This document shows positions 43,830 through 52,623 of a stretch of 64,000 nucleotides of DNA, piece after piece. The notes beneath the pieces were generated by a model that was given only the letters and a program-made list of their open reading frames with translations, was not told the DNA's origin and did no database searches. Source of the DNA: Fluviirhizobium alvei (GTDB lineage: Bacteria > Pseudomonadota > Alphaproteobacteria > Rhizobiales > Rhizobiaceae); contig NZ_JAUOZU010000014.1 of NCBI RefSeq assembly GCF_030551875.1, positions 1 to 64,000 on the forward strand. The letters run 5' to 3'. The first letter of the stretch is position 1; every line of letters starts with the position of its first letter. Both the position numbers and the translations under genes were made by a program.

Positions 43830-44685
43830 CCCAGCGGGCTCCCCTCTGCGACCACAAGAGAACGACGAGAATGATGAGGAAGGGGACCGTACTGCGATAC
43901 TGGCTGACGAAATCCACTGCGCTGACGGCGCCCTCGATTACCCCGATCAGGACACCACCGAGAAGGGCGGCCCTGAGGCTCGTAAAGGCGCCGATGAGCG
44001 CAGCAGCGAGCGCCGGCACGACCAGGAGGCTGAGCGAGGCGAAATCGGGAGAGCGCAGCGGCGCGATGATCATGAGCGCTGAGGTCGTGACAGCTCCGGT
44101 AACGGCCCAGACGCCCAGTGCCAGCGTCCGCACCCGAATGCCGATCAGTTCCGCTGCCATCGGTCGCTGCGAAAGCGCCCGCAATTGCAGGCCGGTCCGC
44201 GTACGGGCCAGGAACTGTTCGGTCGCGATCGTAAAGGCGATCGCCAGCACCAGCGTTGCGATAGACGCCCAGGTCACCTCGACACCGGCAAGCCGGAAGG
44301 CCGAACCCTCTATGAGCTCGGGAAAATAGTGCGGATGCTGGCCGCCGGTGAGCCGCAGGCCCAGGGCGATGACGCCGACAAGAAGGGCTGCCGTAACGGC
44401 CGCCTTGGTTGAGGCATTGGCATTGGCAAACCAGGTCGTCATGACTAGGCCGACAAGAATACCGGCAATCGCCCCGCCTAGAATGCCGAGGATCAACGCA
44501 AGAAACAGCGGCGTGCCGAGATCATAGAGGCCAACCATGACGAAGGTACCGGCAGCTCCGATGGCGGCACCTGTAAAATTGACGACCGCAACGAGGCGGT
44601 AGGTGAAGATGGCGCAGACTCCGAGGATGGCATAGGCGCCACCGGCCGAAAGTCCCGCCACCGCGGCAGTCAGGAGAGAGTTCAC
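43816..44685 (-). CDS. livH: LIV-type ABC transporter permease (LivH family, system 2)
   Basis: 289 residues from GTG 44685, which has GGAG 6 nt upstream; a TTG 12 bp earlier (44697) is less well placed. About eight membrane helices; LivH signature AVAGLSAGGAYAILGVCAIFTYRLVAVVNF near the start and the loop TGLQLRALSQRPMAAELIGI around residue 165. Gene order on the minus strand is amidohydrolase, binding protein, livH, livMG, livF. A 195-bp gap with a CGGATCCG hairpin separates it from the binding-protein gene. Confidence 0.87.
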   Translation of the reverse strand: MNSLLTAAVAGLSAGGAYAILGVCAIFTYRLVAVVNFTGAAIGAAGTFVMVGLYDLGTPLFLALILGILGGAIAGILVGLVMTTWFANANASTKAAVTAALLVGVIALGLRLTGGQHPHYFPELIEGSAFRLAGVEVTWASIATLVLAIAFTIATEQFLARTRTGLQLRALSQRPMAAELIGIRVRTLALGVWAVTGAVTTSALMIIAPLRSPDFASLSLLVVPALAAALIGAFTSLRAALLGGVLIGVIEGAVSAVDFVSQYRSTVPFLIILVVLLWSQRGARWDEAR

Positions 44686-44834
44686 GCAATGCTCCAATGG
44701 TCACGGGGTCTCTGCAAGGCAAGCATTAACCCAGCCAATGTGCCGAAAGACAAGAAGGTTGCTGCGGTGAGATCGGGACCGCAGGGGCGGATCGCTTTCG
44801 CCCTGTCCTTGTCCCGCCCCGATGGCGCGACAGG

Positions 44835-44861
44835 CGGATCCGATGGGGACCACCGGATCCG
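44835..44861. repeat. Inverted repeat in binding protein-livH gap
   Basis: CGGATCCG at 44835-44842 and again at 44854-44861; each copy is itself palindromic and the two can pair as an 8-bp stem. It lies 20 bp after the binding-protein stop on the minus strand. It may stabilise the upstream mRNA or partly terminate, which would give more binding protein than permease. Confidence 0.45.
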
Positions 44862-44880
44862 GGCCGTCCGCGCAAACGCC

Positions 44881-46059
44881 TTACTCAGGCTTGGTCAGGG
44901 TGAACCATTCCGGTGTCTTGACGGTCCATTTGCCATCGACCAGCTGCATGATCTTGGAGGCCTTCATCGGCGAATGGACTGCAGCATCGCCAAAGACATA
45001 GGGCGTACCGGCGATCGGATAGGTGAGCGGCTTGCCTGCCTTCAGTGCGGCTGTCAGGCTTTCGCGTGTCACTTCGCCCTCGATGCCGGAAATCGTGTCG
45101 ATGATTACCTTCGCCGCCATGTAGCCACCCTGCGAGAAAGCGGTCTTCGGCAGGCCGGCCTTGTCCATGGTGGCAGCCCATTCCTTGTTCGCATCGCTTG
45201 ATGCTTCGGTGTAGGGCTCCCATTCGGTGCCGATATAGAGCGGCTGCTTGCTGTCGGCGAGCGCCTTGGCAACGCCTTCCGTGTAGCCAGGCGCCAGGAA
45301 CAGCCAGTTGATGCCGGAGATCTTCTGCGAATCCGCAGTCTTGATCCACTGGACGATGCCCGGTTCGACCTGGTTGGTGATCACCGCATCGCAGCCGGCA
45401 TCGCGAGCCTTGATGAGGTAGGGGGTGAGATCGCCCTGCAACGGCAGCGTATAGTCGGCAAGCGTAATCGTCTTGCCGCTCATCTTCTCCCAGTCGGCGA
45501 TGGCACCGGCATAGGCTTCCTGGGTGCCACCGATAACGGCGATGAAGGCGCAAGCTTTTTCAGCGCCCAGATTCTTGGTCGCATAATCCAGCATTACGGT
45601 GGTGAGCGTGTAGGGACCGACATTGACCGGCGCAACGCTCGGCGCATTGAAGCAGAGCGGATCGACCCCGACGCCCTGAACCGAAAGCACGTCATTCTTG
45701 GCATAGGTGCCGGCATTGACGGCGCAATCGAGCAGGCTGGCGCCGCCCGACAGGGCATAGACTTCCTGGTTGTCGATCAGGTCGCGAGCAGCCTGCGCGG
45801 CCACCTGCGGATCGGCCTTGTCGTCGGCCATCGTATATTCGATCTTGCAGCCATGGATGCCGCCAGCCTCATTCAGCTGGTCGAACACCGCTTTGGCAGC
45901 CTTCGGCGCATCGGAGAAATCGACGATGCCGGTGATGGTGGAAACGGACCCGATCTTGATCGGGCCGGCCTCGCAGGTCGGTGCGGCCTGAGCGGCACCA
46001 TAGGGCAAGGCCATGCTGATAAATGCGCCGATGGCCGCGGCAAAAAGTCTGGTTTTCAT
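44881..46059 (-). CDS. LIV-type ABC transporter periplasmic substrate-binding protein (system 2)
   Basis: 392 residues. Signal peptide at residues 1-25 (LFAAAIGAFISMALPYGAAQ, then A-A). Type I periplasmic-binding fold: CEAGPIKIGSVSTITGIVDFSD at the mature N-terminus and NEAGGIHGCKIEYTMADDKADP. Several cysteines suggest periplasmic disulfides. It is 51 bp after the amidohydrolase gene. The operon partner amidohydrolase suggests an amide, ureido or cyclic nitrogen compound as cargo, but the ligand cannot be read from the sequence. GGGGAG lies before ATG 46059. Confidence 0.87.
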   Translation of the reverse strand: MKTRLFAAAIGAFISMALPYGAAQAAPTCEAGPIKIGSVSTITGIVDFSDAPKAAKAVFDQLNEAGGIHGCKIEYTMADDKADPQVAAQAARDLIDNQEVYALSGGASLLDCAVNAGTYAKNDVLSVQGVGVDPLCFNAPSVAPVNVGPYTLTTVMLDYATKNLGAEKACAFIAVIGGTQEAYAGAIADWEKMSGKTITLADYTLPLQGDLTPYLIKARDAGCDAVITNQVEPGIVQWIKTADSQKISGINWLFLAPGYTEGVAKALADSKQPLYIGTEWEPYTEASSDANKEWAATMDKAGLPKTAFSQGGYMAAKVIIDTISGIEGEVTRESLTAALKAGKPLTYPIAGTPYVFGDAAVHSPMKASKIMQLVDGKWTVKTPEWFTLTKPE

Positions 46060-46110
46060 ATGTAGTCTCCCCTTTTCTTTTGATCCAGGTGATCTTTGTT
46101 GCGCGCCGCC

Positions 46111-47763
46111 TCATGCCTGATGCACGACACGGCCTTCGAAATAGGTAGTCAGGACCTTGGTCTTGCCGATGCGGCTTGCAGGCACATCGAAGACATTCTG
46201 GTCGAGGATGATGAGATCGGCCGATTTGCCCGGCTCAAGCGAGCCGGTGAGATCGTCGATACCCATGGCCGTCGCCGGATTGATCGTATAGGCGCGAATG
46301 GCGCTTTCGAGATCGATTGCCTGTTCGGCCCAGAGCGAGACGCCCGGAAAATCGCCGAACGGGTTCTGGCGGGTCACCATGCCTTCGATGCCGATCCACG
46401 GATTGGGCAGCGGAACCACGGGCCAGTCCGACCCACCGGCAATCAGCGCGCCGGCATTCTTGAGGTCGGCGATCGGCCAGAAGGCAGTCGCACGCTCGAC
46501 GCCCATGACTTCCTTGTGCCCTTCGAGGAAGGCGGTTGGGAACCACATCATCGGGCAGAGATCGGCCACGACGCCAAGCTCGGCGAAACGTTTGATGTCC
46601 TCCGGCCGGATATAGCTTGCATGAGCAATCTGATGCCGAAGCGTGGTCGGCCCGTTGAAATGACGGACAGCCTCGACGGCATCGAGCATGGTGCTGACCG
46701 AAAGGTCACCGGTGCAATGGATCTTGAGCGCCATGCCGAGCTTTTCCGACTTGTCGATCATGCGGATCAGTTCCGGCATCTCGACCAGCATCTCGCCACG
46801 ATGGCCATGCGGATGAGCGCCATCCGGCAAGTAGGCTTCATGGAAGGCAGCTGTCTGGGCTCCGGGAACGCCATCGAGGAAAAGCTTGGTGAAATTCGGC
46901 TTCACATGCGTGGTGCGATACTGATGACGGACGTCGAGCAGCGCATCGCCTGCCGTGCCGAACAGGAAGCCCGGCTGCACCAGCGGCAGCGACCCGACGG
47001 CCCAGCCACTCAGTTCGCCGGCCCGATCGAGATCGGCGAGCGCCTGCAGGATCGGCAGCGCCGTGGCCGCTTCCTGGAAGCCGGTGATACCGAGACCATT
47101 GGCAATCTCGACCGCCCGCTTCACCGAAGCCTTGCGCATCTCGTCCGTGAAGGCCTGGTCGGCGGCAAACTCCACCGCGCCCGAGGCGGCTTCGATCAGA
47201 ATGCCGGTCAGGCGACCGGTTTCCGGATCGCGACCGAAACCACCCTGGGGCGGCGGGCTGACATTGTCGGAAATGCCGACGATCCGCATCGCGACTGTGT
47301 TGACCCAGCGGTTATGCATGGATTCGTCACGCAGCATCACAGGGTTGTCGGGGCTTGCCGCATCGAGTTTGGCAAGCGAGGTCTCCTTGTTGAGCGCCGT
47401 GATCATGTCGGCGCCCCAGGCATTGCCCACTACCCACTGGCCGGGCTTCATGCGGCTGGCATGGTTGCGGACATGGTCGCAGATCTCGTCGACCGAGGCG
47501 CTCGAAGGAAATTGCAGCTCGTAAAGCGCTGACTGGCCTGCGAGCAGAATGTGATTATGGACATCGTTGAAGGCAGGCATGACCATGCGCCCGGCAAGGT
47601 CGACGGTTTCGGTGTCGGTTCCTTGCAGTCCCTTCATCTCCGCCGCTGTGCCGATGGCGAGGATGCGGCCACCACGAACGGCAACGGCTTCCACCCAGCG
47701 CCCGCCAGGATCGGCGGTATAGATGCGTCCTCCGGTCAAAATCAGGTCGGCTGTCTTGTTCAT
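46111..47763 (-). CDS. YtcJ-like metal-dependent amidohydrolase
   Basis: 550 residues, amidohydrolase 3 (YtcJ/N-substituted formamide deformylase-like) family. The metal-binding His69 and His71 (FNDVHNHI) follow the N-terminal beta-sandwich (ILTGGRIYTADPGG and ILAIGTAAEMKG). Later LKIHCTGDLSV, RHQIAHASYI and GGSDWPVVPL supply further metal ligands. It has no signal peptide and should be cytoplasmic. It hydrolyses an amide-like C-N bond of an unknown substrate, presumably the one imported by the binding protein encoded 51 bp downstream. First gene of the minus-strand operon, under a 314-bp leader with a lux-box-like palindrome. Confidence 0.85.
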   Translation of the reverse strand: MNKTADLILTGGRIYTADPGGRWVEAVAVRGGRILAIGTAAEMKGLQGTDTETVDLAGRMVMPAFNDVHNHILLAGQSALYELQFPSSASVDEICDHVRNHASRMKPGQWVVGNAWGADMITALNKETSLAKLDAASPDNPVMLRDESMHNRWVNTVAMRIVGISDNVSPPPQGGFGRDPETGRLTGILIEAASGAVEFAADQAFTDEMRKASVKRAVEIANGLGITGFQEAATALPILQALADLDRAGELSGWAVGSLPLVQPGFLFGTAGDALLDVRHQYRTTHVKPNFTKLFLDGVPGAQTAAFHEAYLPDGAHPHGHRGEMLVEMPELIRMIDKSEKLGMALKIHCTGDLSVSTMLDAVEAVRHFNGPTTLRHQIAHASYIRPEDIKRFAELGVVADLCPMMWFPTAFLEGHKEVMGVERATAFWPIADLKNAGALIAGGSDWPVVPLPNPWIGIEGMVTRQNPFGDFPGVSLWAEQAIDLESAIRAYTINPATAMGIDDLTGSLEPGKSADLIILDQNVFDVPASRIGKTKVLTTYFEGRVVHQA

Positions 47764-48077
47764 GTCTTCCCCAAAACCTTCTCATGTTCATGACAGGCAG
47801 CGTGCAGAGCAGCCGCCAGCGTTCAGCGCGGAGCATGGCTCCGTCCGTTGTCCTTTCAGGCCACTGCCAGCGGCAGCGACTTCTATGTTCGAGAACCTCC
47901 CAGTTCACGCTTGTCCGTTCCGGACATCGCCTCCATGCTTCAACACAGGGCTTTTGTTGTGGTTGATCTTAGGGGAGCCTTAAGACGAGAATATAGTGCA
48001 TTTGCACTACAAAGCGGCAGCAAATCGTCTACAGGAGCGCTTTTACGTCAGCCCTATGAAGAGGCGATCCCTGAGGA
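47764..48077. other. Intergenic region between luxR-type gene and amidohydrolase operon
   Basis: 314 bp with no coding frame I can support. It holds the palindrome at 47994-48009, described separately. The rest shows no clear terminator for the luxR-type gene, so partial read-through into the amidohydrolase operon is possible. Confidence 0.5.
47994..48009. promoter_or_regulatory. Lux-box-like palindrome upstream of amidohydrolase operon
   Basis: TAGTGCA, TT, TGCACTA: perfect 7-bp arms, 2-bp centre. The TGCA arms resemble the TGTGCA-type tra box bound by LuxR proteins of Agrobacterium. It lies 231 bp before the amidohydrolase start, just past the luxR-type gene's stop. Binding by that protein is inference. 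Confidence 0.55.
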
Positions 48078-49058
48078 TCAGTCTGCTGCCTCCACCGGCA
48101 GACGTTCCTTGTCCTGGTCCTGCGGACCGGCAAAGCGTGCAAGTTCCACCTTGTTGTGAACGCCCATCTTCCGGTAGATCGAACTTGTCTGGTTGCGCAC
48201 GGTATTGACCGACACGCCCAGACTGTCCGCAATCACCCGGGCCGTCATGCCCGCGCAGATCATTTCCGCAATCCGTCGCTCCTTGGTCGACAGCATCTTC
48301 CAGGGGCTGCGAGGCTGGACGGAGACGATCCACAGTTCGTCCGAATAGCGCTGGCGGGAAAAGACGGTGCCGTGACGGCTGGAAAAGCGCTCCTGCTGGG
48401 CCAGTTCGCGCAAACGCGTGGGCCTTCGCTCGCCACGATTGAGGGTCGATGTCAGGGCCGCATCGAACCCGGACGAACTCAGAAACAGCTCGCCATCATG
48501 ATCGAGCAGCGCCCATTGGCTGTGCGGATCGACCCGCAGGCTGAGATCAAACTGCAGGCTGAGCGACAGGGCCTGTTCGAGGTGGCGCAGGATGGCCAGG
48601 AAATCGGCATTCTCGGTCTCGGAGAAGGCGGGCGCCTTGCCGAACCGATAAAGCGACATGAAGAAATTGAACGGTCCTTCGCGCACATTGCAATGGCCGT
48701 TCAGCATCTGTGTCAGATTGAATTCGTCGCCCAGGGATCGAAAGGTCGGATCCACGGCAGACTCCGCCATGGTGAGCGACTTGGTGAACAGTTTGAGGGT
48801 GCGGCCCGTGCGTACGAACGGATCGCTGAGCAGACGCGACCGCACCGCCGTCTCGAATTCCGGCGGCAGGCCGCTGAGATTGGTGTGGACAATGGAGATG
48901 CGGCCGCCGCGAAACAGCGACCAACCCCACCAGGCCGCATCGAAGACGATCACGTCGCGGACCAGATCGATCATGAACTGCTGGAACCGCAAGGGCGTGT
49001 GGGTGTTCGCCTTGTCGATCAGTGTCAGGACGAATTCGCTCAGTTCATAGCGGTTCAC
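48078..49058 (-). CDS. LuxR-type transcriptional regulator
   Basis: 326 residues from GTG 49058. The C-terminal LuxR/GerE HTH (about 255-315) has STKERRIAEMICAGMTARVIADSLGVS and VNTVRNQTSSIYRKMGV. The N-terminal 230 residues are not an acyl-homoserine-lactone domain, which is shorter and has conserved Trp/Tyr/Asp residues; they look like a PAS/GAF-like sensor of the long stand-alone LuxR regulators. It probably senses the substrate of the amidohydrolase/ABC operon that follows on the same strand. The start is uncertain: the nearest purine-rich stretch (GAAAGG) is about 13 nt upstream. Confidence 0.82.
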   Translation of the reverse strand: MNRYELSEFVLTLIDKANTHTPLRFQQFMIDLVRDVIVFDAAWWGWSLFRGGRISIVHTNLSGLPPEFETAVRSRLLSDPFVRTGRTLKLFTKSLTMAESAVDPTFRSLGDEFNLTQMLNGHCNVREGPFNFFMSLYRFGKAPAFSETENADFLAILRHLEQALSLSLQFDLSLRVDPHSQWALLDHDGELFLSSSGFDAALTSTLNRGERRPTRLRELAQQERFSSRHGTVFSRQRYSDELWIVSVQPRSPWKMLSTKERRIAEMICAGMTARVIADSLGVSVNTVRNQTSSIYRKMGVHNKVELARFAGPQDQDKERLPVEAAD

Positions 49059-49172
49059 GTTGTGCAGGCGCCTTTCGGTTTGTCCTCCGGAATGATTTTC
49101 CGAACCGGACAGACACCGATATTAGGGCTTTTGCGCTTCGGCGCAATGATGCCGGGACAACAGGCGTGGCGG

Positions 49173-49442
49173 TCAGGTCAGAACGGCAACCAGGTCCGTG
49201 TGGGTGATCTCGACCAGCGCCTTGTGGATGGAAACCTGCCAATTTGGTTGTCCGCTGGGCATGAAGATGATGACCGTTTCCTTGGGCGCACAGCCGGGAA
49301 CGGAACAGGCCAGTTCATTGACGAAGATGATGTCGGCAAAGCCGAGATCGAGCAGTTCGCGAGCCCATTTCTTCAGGTTGCGCGAGGCCGCGAGCGTTTC
49401 GGGCGATTGCCGCGCGAGCGGATTTGCAAGAAGTGTCGTCAT
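49173..49442 (-). CDS. Small conserved-looking protein divergent from COG0523 GTPase
   Basis: 89 residues from ATG 49442; the frame is open 17 codons further, into the regulatory region. No domain recognised. The sequence has NLKKWARELLDLGFADIIFVNELACSVPGC, a CSVPGC cysteine pair, and a C-terminal beta-rich part ending THTDLVAVL. The two cysteines might bind a metal. It shares its promoter region with the GTPase gene and the Zur-like palindromes, so it may be zinc-responsive (inference). Strong divergence between two promoters over 155 bp supports a real gene, but expression evidence would be needed to be sure. Confidence 0.55.
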   Translation of the reverse strand: MTTLLANPLARQSPETLAASRNLKKWARELLDLGFADIIFVNELACSVPGCAPKETVIIFMPSGQPNWQVSIHKALVEITHTDLVAVLT

Positions 49443-49493
49443 GGGTTTCCCCCTTTCCTGATCGTCAATTTGCGCAGCTTCCGCCGGTGGCAC

Positions 49494-49521
49494 TTGACAG
49501 CAATGTCCTATGTAATGTTAT
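49494..49521 (+). promoter_or_regulatory. Promoter of COG0523 GTPase gene
   Basis: TTGACA (49494-49499), 16-bp spacer, TGTTAT (49516-49521; four of six consensus). The -10 lies inside the first Zur-like palindrome. Confidence 0.5.
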
Positions 49522-49560
49522 TACGTTCGTCAACTTGAATGTTATACCGTTACATTCAAG
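49512..49560. promoter_or_regulatory. Two Zur-like palindromes upstream of COG0523 GTPase genes
   Basis: GTAATGTTATTAC (49512-49524) is a perfect 5-3-5 palindrome. A longer one has 9-bp arms CTTGAATGT (49534-49542) and ACATTCAAG (49552-49560) around a 9-bp spacer. Both contain AATGTTAT, as in proteobacterial Zur boxes, and they repeat AATGTTATNNCGTT at a 24-bp step. Zinc repression of both divergent genes is inferred. Confidence 0.7.
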
Positions 49561-49597
49561 CAATCCCCGATCAGACATTGCCCGCGAGGATGAAACC

Positions 49598-50599
49598 ATG
49601 ACCGAGACACAGCCAGAGCCGATCGCTCCGACACCGGTAACCGTGCTCACCGGCTATCTTGGTGCCGGCAAGACGACGCTTCTCAACCGCATCCTGTCCG
49701 AACCGCACGGGCGCAAATATGCGGTAATCGTCAACGAATTCGGCGAGATCGGGATCGACAACGACTTGATCGTCGATGCCGATGAAGAAGTGTTCGAGAT
49801 GAACAATGGCTGCATCTGCTGCACCGTGCGCGGCGATCTCATCCGCATCATCGAGGGTCTCATGCGGCGGCGCGGCCGTTTCGACGGGATCCTGATCGAA
49901 ACGACGGGTCTTGCCGATCCGGCGCCTGTGGCCCAGACCTTCTTCGTCGATGACGACGTTCGCTCCAAAACGCGCCTTGATTCAATCATCACGGTCGTTG
50001 ATGCCAAACATCTGCTCGGGGAGATCGATGAGGCCCACGAGGCGCAGGAGCAACTGGCGTTTGCCGACACGATCATTCTCAACAAGATCGATCTGGTCAC
50101 GGAAGCGGAGATTGCAACAGTCGAAGCGCGCATCCGGCGCCTCAACCCGTTTGCCTCGATTGAGCGCACGAGCCGCTGCGATGTCGATATTGCGAGCCTG
50201 CTCGACCGTCACGCCTTCGATCTCGATCGCATCCTCGAAATAGAGCCCGGCTTTCTGGAAGAGGTGCATGAGCATGATCATGACGACCACGTCGCCAGCA
50301 TTTCGCTCCTTGAGTCGATGCCGCTCGATCCGTCGAAATTCTTCCGCTGGATCGAGTATATCGTCCAGGCCTACGGCACCGATATCCTGCGCATGAAGGG
50401 CATTCTGTCCTTCGAAGACGATGACGACCGCTATGTGGTGCAATCGGTGCATATGCTGATGGAAGGCAACCACCAGCGCGCCTGGAAGGCCGGAGAAACC
50501 CGCCTTTCCCGCCTCGTCTTCATCGGACGGAACCTGCCGCGCGACATTCTCACCGACGGGTTCGGCAAGTGCAGGGCCTTGCCGGTTGCAGCCCAATAG
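49598..50599 (+). CDS. COG0523 (CobW/YjiA-type) metal-dependent GTPase
   Basis: 333 residues. Walker A GYLGAGKT (19-26), the metal-binding GCICC (Cys72, Cys74, Cys75), Walker B-like LIETTGLADP, and NKID for guanine. A His/Asp-rich stretch EVHEHDHDDH near residue 225 should bind metal. The C-terminal CobW domain follows (SKFFRWIEYIVQAYG, RLVFIGRNLP). These proteins hand zinc or cobalt to client enzymes, coupling GTP hydrolysis to metal transfer. GAGGA precedes ATG 49598; an in-frame upstream extension crosses the Zur-like boxes and is rejected. The palindromes upstream favour a zinc-limitation role over cobalamin synthesis. Followed after 119 bp by a ZigA-like gene. Confidence 0.9.
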   Translation: MTETQPEPIAPTPVTVLTGYLGAGKTTLLNRILSEPHGRKYAVIVNEFGEIGIDNDLIVDADEEVFEMNNGCICCTVRGDLIRIIEGLMRRRGRFDGILIETTGLADPAPVAQTFFVDDDVRSKTRLDSIITVVDAKHLLGEIDEAHEAQEQLAFADTIILNKIDLVTEAEIATVEARIRRLNPFASIERTSRCDVDIASLLDRHAFDLDRILEIEPGFLEEVHEHDHDDHVASISLLESMPLDPSKFFRWIEYIVQAYGTDILRMKGILSFEDDDDRYVVQSVHMLMEGNHQRAWKAGETRLSRLVFIGRNLPRDILTDGFGKCRALPVAAQ

Positions 50600-50718
50600 C
50601 GCGGCGATTTTGACGCTCCGACTGCCGGAGAAAATCATCAACTCGTTCAATCCGTCTGAACGGCGCAGCCTGCCAGCGCGCAGGCGGCGCGGACCGGAAC
50701 GACCAAAGGAGACCAAGC

Positions 50719-51924
50719 ATGAAGAACAGGTTGCCCGTCACCGTCTTGTCGGGATTTCTCGGCGCCGGCAAAACGACAATGCTCAACCACATCCTCGCCA
50801 ACCGCGAAGGTCTGCGCGTTGCACTGATCGTCAATGACATGAGCGAGATCAACATCGATGCGGCACTGGTGCGTGATGGCGGCGCCAACCTGTCGCGCAC
50901 GCAGGAGCAACTGGTCGAAATGACCAATGGCTGTATCTGCTGCACCCTGCGCGACGACCTGCTCAAGGAGGTGCGCGCGCTCGCCGAACAGGGTCGTTTC
51001 GACTATCTGCTGATCGAATCCACTGGCATTGCCGAACCACTCCCCGTCGCCGCGACCTTCGATTTCCGCGACGAAGACGGCCAGAGCCTGTCGGATGTCG
51101 CCCGGCTCGATACGATGGTGACCGTTGTCGATGCCGCCAATCTGCTCAAGGACTATTCCTCCTCCGACTTCCTGGCCGATCGCGGCGAAATCGCCGGCGA
51201 AGGCGATACGCGCACGATCGTCGACCTTCTGGTCGAGCAGATCGAATTCGCCGATGTGGTGGTGCTCAACAAGATCGGTCTGGCGACGCCGGCAGAGCGC
51301 GATGCGGCGCGCAAGATCGTCGTCGCCCTCAACCCCGATGCACGGATCATCGAGGCCGATTTCGGCCAGGTGGCGCTGAAGGACGTGCTGGGAACCAATC
51401 TGTTCGATTTCGAGCGCGCTTCGGAACATCCGCTCTGGTTCAAGGAACTGCATGGTTTCAAGGACCATGTGCCCGAAACCGAGGAATATGGCATCCGCTC
51501 CTTCGTTTATCGCGCCAAGGCTCCCTTCGAACCCGCCGCCTTCAAGCGATTCATCGACCGCTCCTGGCCGGAGGTGGTGCGTGCCAAGGGCTTCTTCTGG
51601 CTCGCGACAAGGCCGAACCATGTCGGCGAGATCAGCCAGGCAGGCGCCCAGGTCCGCTCCGGAAAGGCAGGGCTCTGGTGGGCGTCGGTTCCCTTCGACC
51701 GCTGGCCGCAGGATCCCGACTTCGTTGCCCGCATGCGCCCCTATCTCGATCCGGTCTGGGGCGACCGACGCCAGGAGATCGTCTTCATCGGCACAGCCGA
51801 CATGGACGAAGCGGTTCTGAGGGCAGAACTCGATGCCTGCCTGGTCAAGAGCGCGACCTTCACGCCCGAACAATGGCGCCAGTTGCCGGATCCGTTCGAA
51901 CGCTGGGACCGGCAGGCCGCTTGA
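50719..51924 (+). CDS. zigA: ZigA-like zinc metallochaperone GTPase
   Basis: 401 residues, long COG0523 form like ZigA. GFLGAGKT (12-19), [27 protein letters not shown] (Cys72, Cys74, Cys75), [19 protein letters not shown] in place of NKxD, and a C-terminal domain with [18 protein letters not shown] and [11 protein letters not shown]. ZigA moves zinc to enzymes during zinc starvation. The guanine motif change (Asp to Gly in VVLNKIG) may lower GTP specificity. AAGGAG precedes ATG 50719. The gene ends 30 bp before the cobalamin riboswitch, which controls the next operon, so the two units are adjacent but separately controlled. Confidence 0.87.
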   Translation: MKNRLPVTVLSGFLGAGKTTMLNHILANREGLRVALIVNDMSEINIDAALVRDGGANLSRTQEQLVEMTNGCICCTLRDDLLKEVRALAEQGRFDYLLIESTGIAEPLPVAATFDFRDEDGQSLSDVARLDTMVTVVDAANLLKDYSSSDFLADRGEIAGEGDTRTIVDLLVEQIEFADVVVLNKIGLATPAERDAARKIVVALNPDARIIEADFGQVALKDVLGTNLFDFERASEHPLWFKELHGFKDHVPETEEYGIRSFVYRAKAPFEPAAFKRFIDRSWPEVVRAKGFFWLATRPNHVGEISQAGAQVRSGKAGLWWASVPFDRWPQDPDFVARMRPYLDPVWGDRRQEIVFIGTADMDEAVLRAELDACLVKSATFTPEQWRQLPDPFERWDRQAA

Positions 51925-51954
51925 CAGAAAGGTCATTCGTCAACTAACTGGACG

Positions 51955-52143
51955 GACGGTTCCCGATGGCCAAGCCGGAGGGATTAAAAGGGAACGCGGT
52001 GAGGACGACCCGTCAAACGGGGCCGAAACCGCGGCTGCCCCCGCAACTGTAAGCGGTGAGGTTTCGTCGAAAACGCCACTGATCGGAAGATCGGGAAGGC
52101 CGACAAACCATCGACCCGCGAGCCAGGAGACCTGCCGTATCCA
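51955..52143 (+). promoter_or_regulatory. Cobalamin (AdoCbl) riboswitch
   Basis: Conserved elements in order: AAAAGGGAACGCGGTGAGG (about 51987-52005), GCTGCCCCCGCAACTGTAAGCGG (about 52034-52056), CCACTG (52076-52081), GGGAAGGCCGAC, and the B12 box core GCCAGGAGACCTGCC (52122-52136). This matches the class I cobalamin riboswitch. It leads the DUF1636-ABC operon (52255-55371) and should reduce its expression when adenosylcobalamin is high. A TTGACA at 51921 may be the -35 of the leader promoter; the -10 is unclear. The first translated codon lies 112 bp past the aptamer. Confidence 0.95.
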
Positions 52144-52254
52144 GTGAGCGACAAACCGGACGGGGTGTGCCGGAAGCGTTTGAAAGCGCCGCGCCTGTGC
52201 GATGGCGGTCTCTCATCCGTTCCCCAGACCCCGATCCTGACAGGGATCAAAGAC
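52144..52254. other. Expression-platform region between riboswitch and first gene
   Basis: About 110 bp between aptamer and GTG 52255. It contains GGAAGCGTTTGAAAGCGCC and C-rich segments that could form alternative hairpins, but I cannot resolve the switching structure. A frame is open through it, yet no ribosome binding site supports translation there. Confidence 0.4.
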
Positions 52255-52623
52255 GTGTCGAAGCACGCCTATACCATTCATGTCTGCGATCGCTGCGGTA
52301 CGGACAAGGTCCGGGATCCGCAGGCCATCAACGACTTGACCGAGCAATTGGCCTCAAAAGCCGAGGATTGCGGCGCCCGCGTTGTGTCCGTGCGCTGCAT
52401 GGCGGGCTGCGAACGGCCGATGGTGGTGGGTTTCACCGCACCCGACAAGGCCTCCTATCTCTTTGGCGACATCGACCCCGTAAACGATATCCCGGCATTG
52501 CTCGCGTTTGGAGCGCTCTACTCAAGGCTTGACGATGGCTGGTGCAACGAGGGTCACCGGCCCGAAGGTCTGCGCGGCAAGACGCTGGCCCGCATTCCGG
52601 CAAGCGGAGGCTGGAACCCATGA
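52255..52623 (+). CDS. DUF1636 (ferredoxin-like thioredoxin-fold) protein in B12 operon
   Basis: 122 residues from GTG 52255, with AGGGA about 9 nt upstream. Two cysteine pairs, HVCDRCGTDK (near residue 11) and VRCMAGCERPM (near 46), match the metal- or cluster-binding DUF1636 proteins, which often sit in cobalamin and cobalt uptake operons. The C-terminal half carries SYLFGDIDP. Its role is unknown; an iron-sulfur or redox job tied to corrinoid uptake or processing is a reasonable guess. Overlaps the ABC ATPase gene by 4 bp. Confidence 0.8.
   Translation: MSKHAYTIHVCDRCGTDKVRDPQAINDLTEQLASKAEDCGARVVSVRCMAGCERPMVVGFTAPDKASYLFGDIDPVNDIPALLAFGALYSRLDDGWCNEGHRPEGLRGKTLARIPASGGWNP

Noticed and set aside
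52144-52254. Longer DUF1636 start at 52144
   Set aside because: That start overlaps the end of the riboswitch region and would add 37 residues with no homology pattern; GTG 52255 has a better ribosome site.
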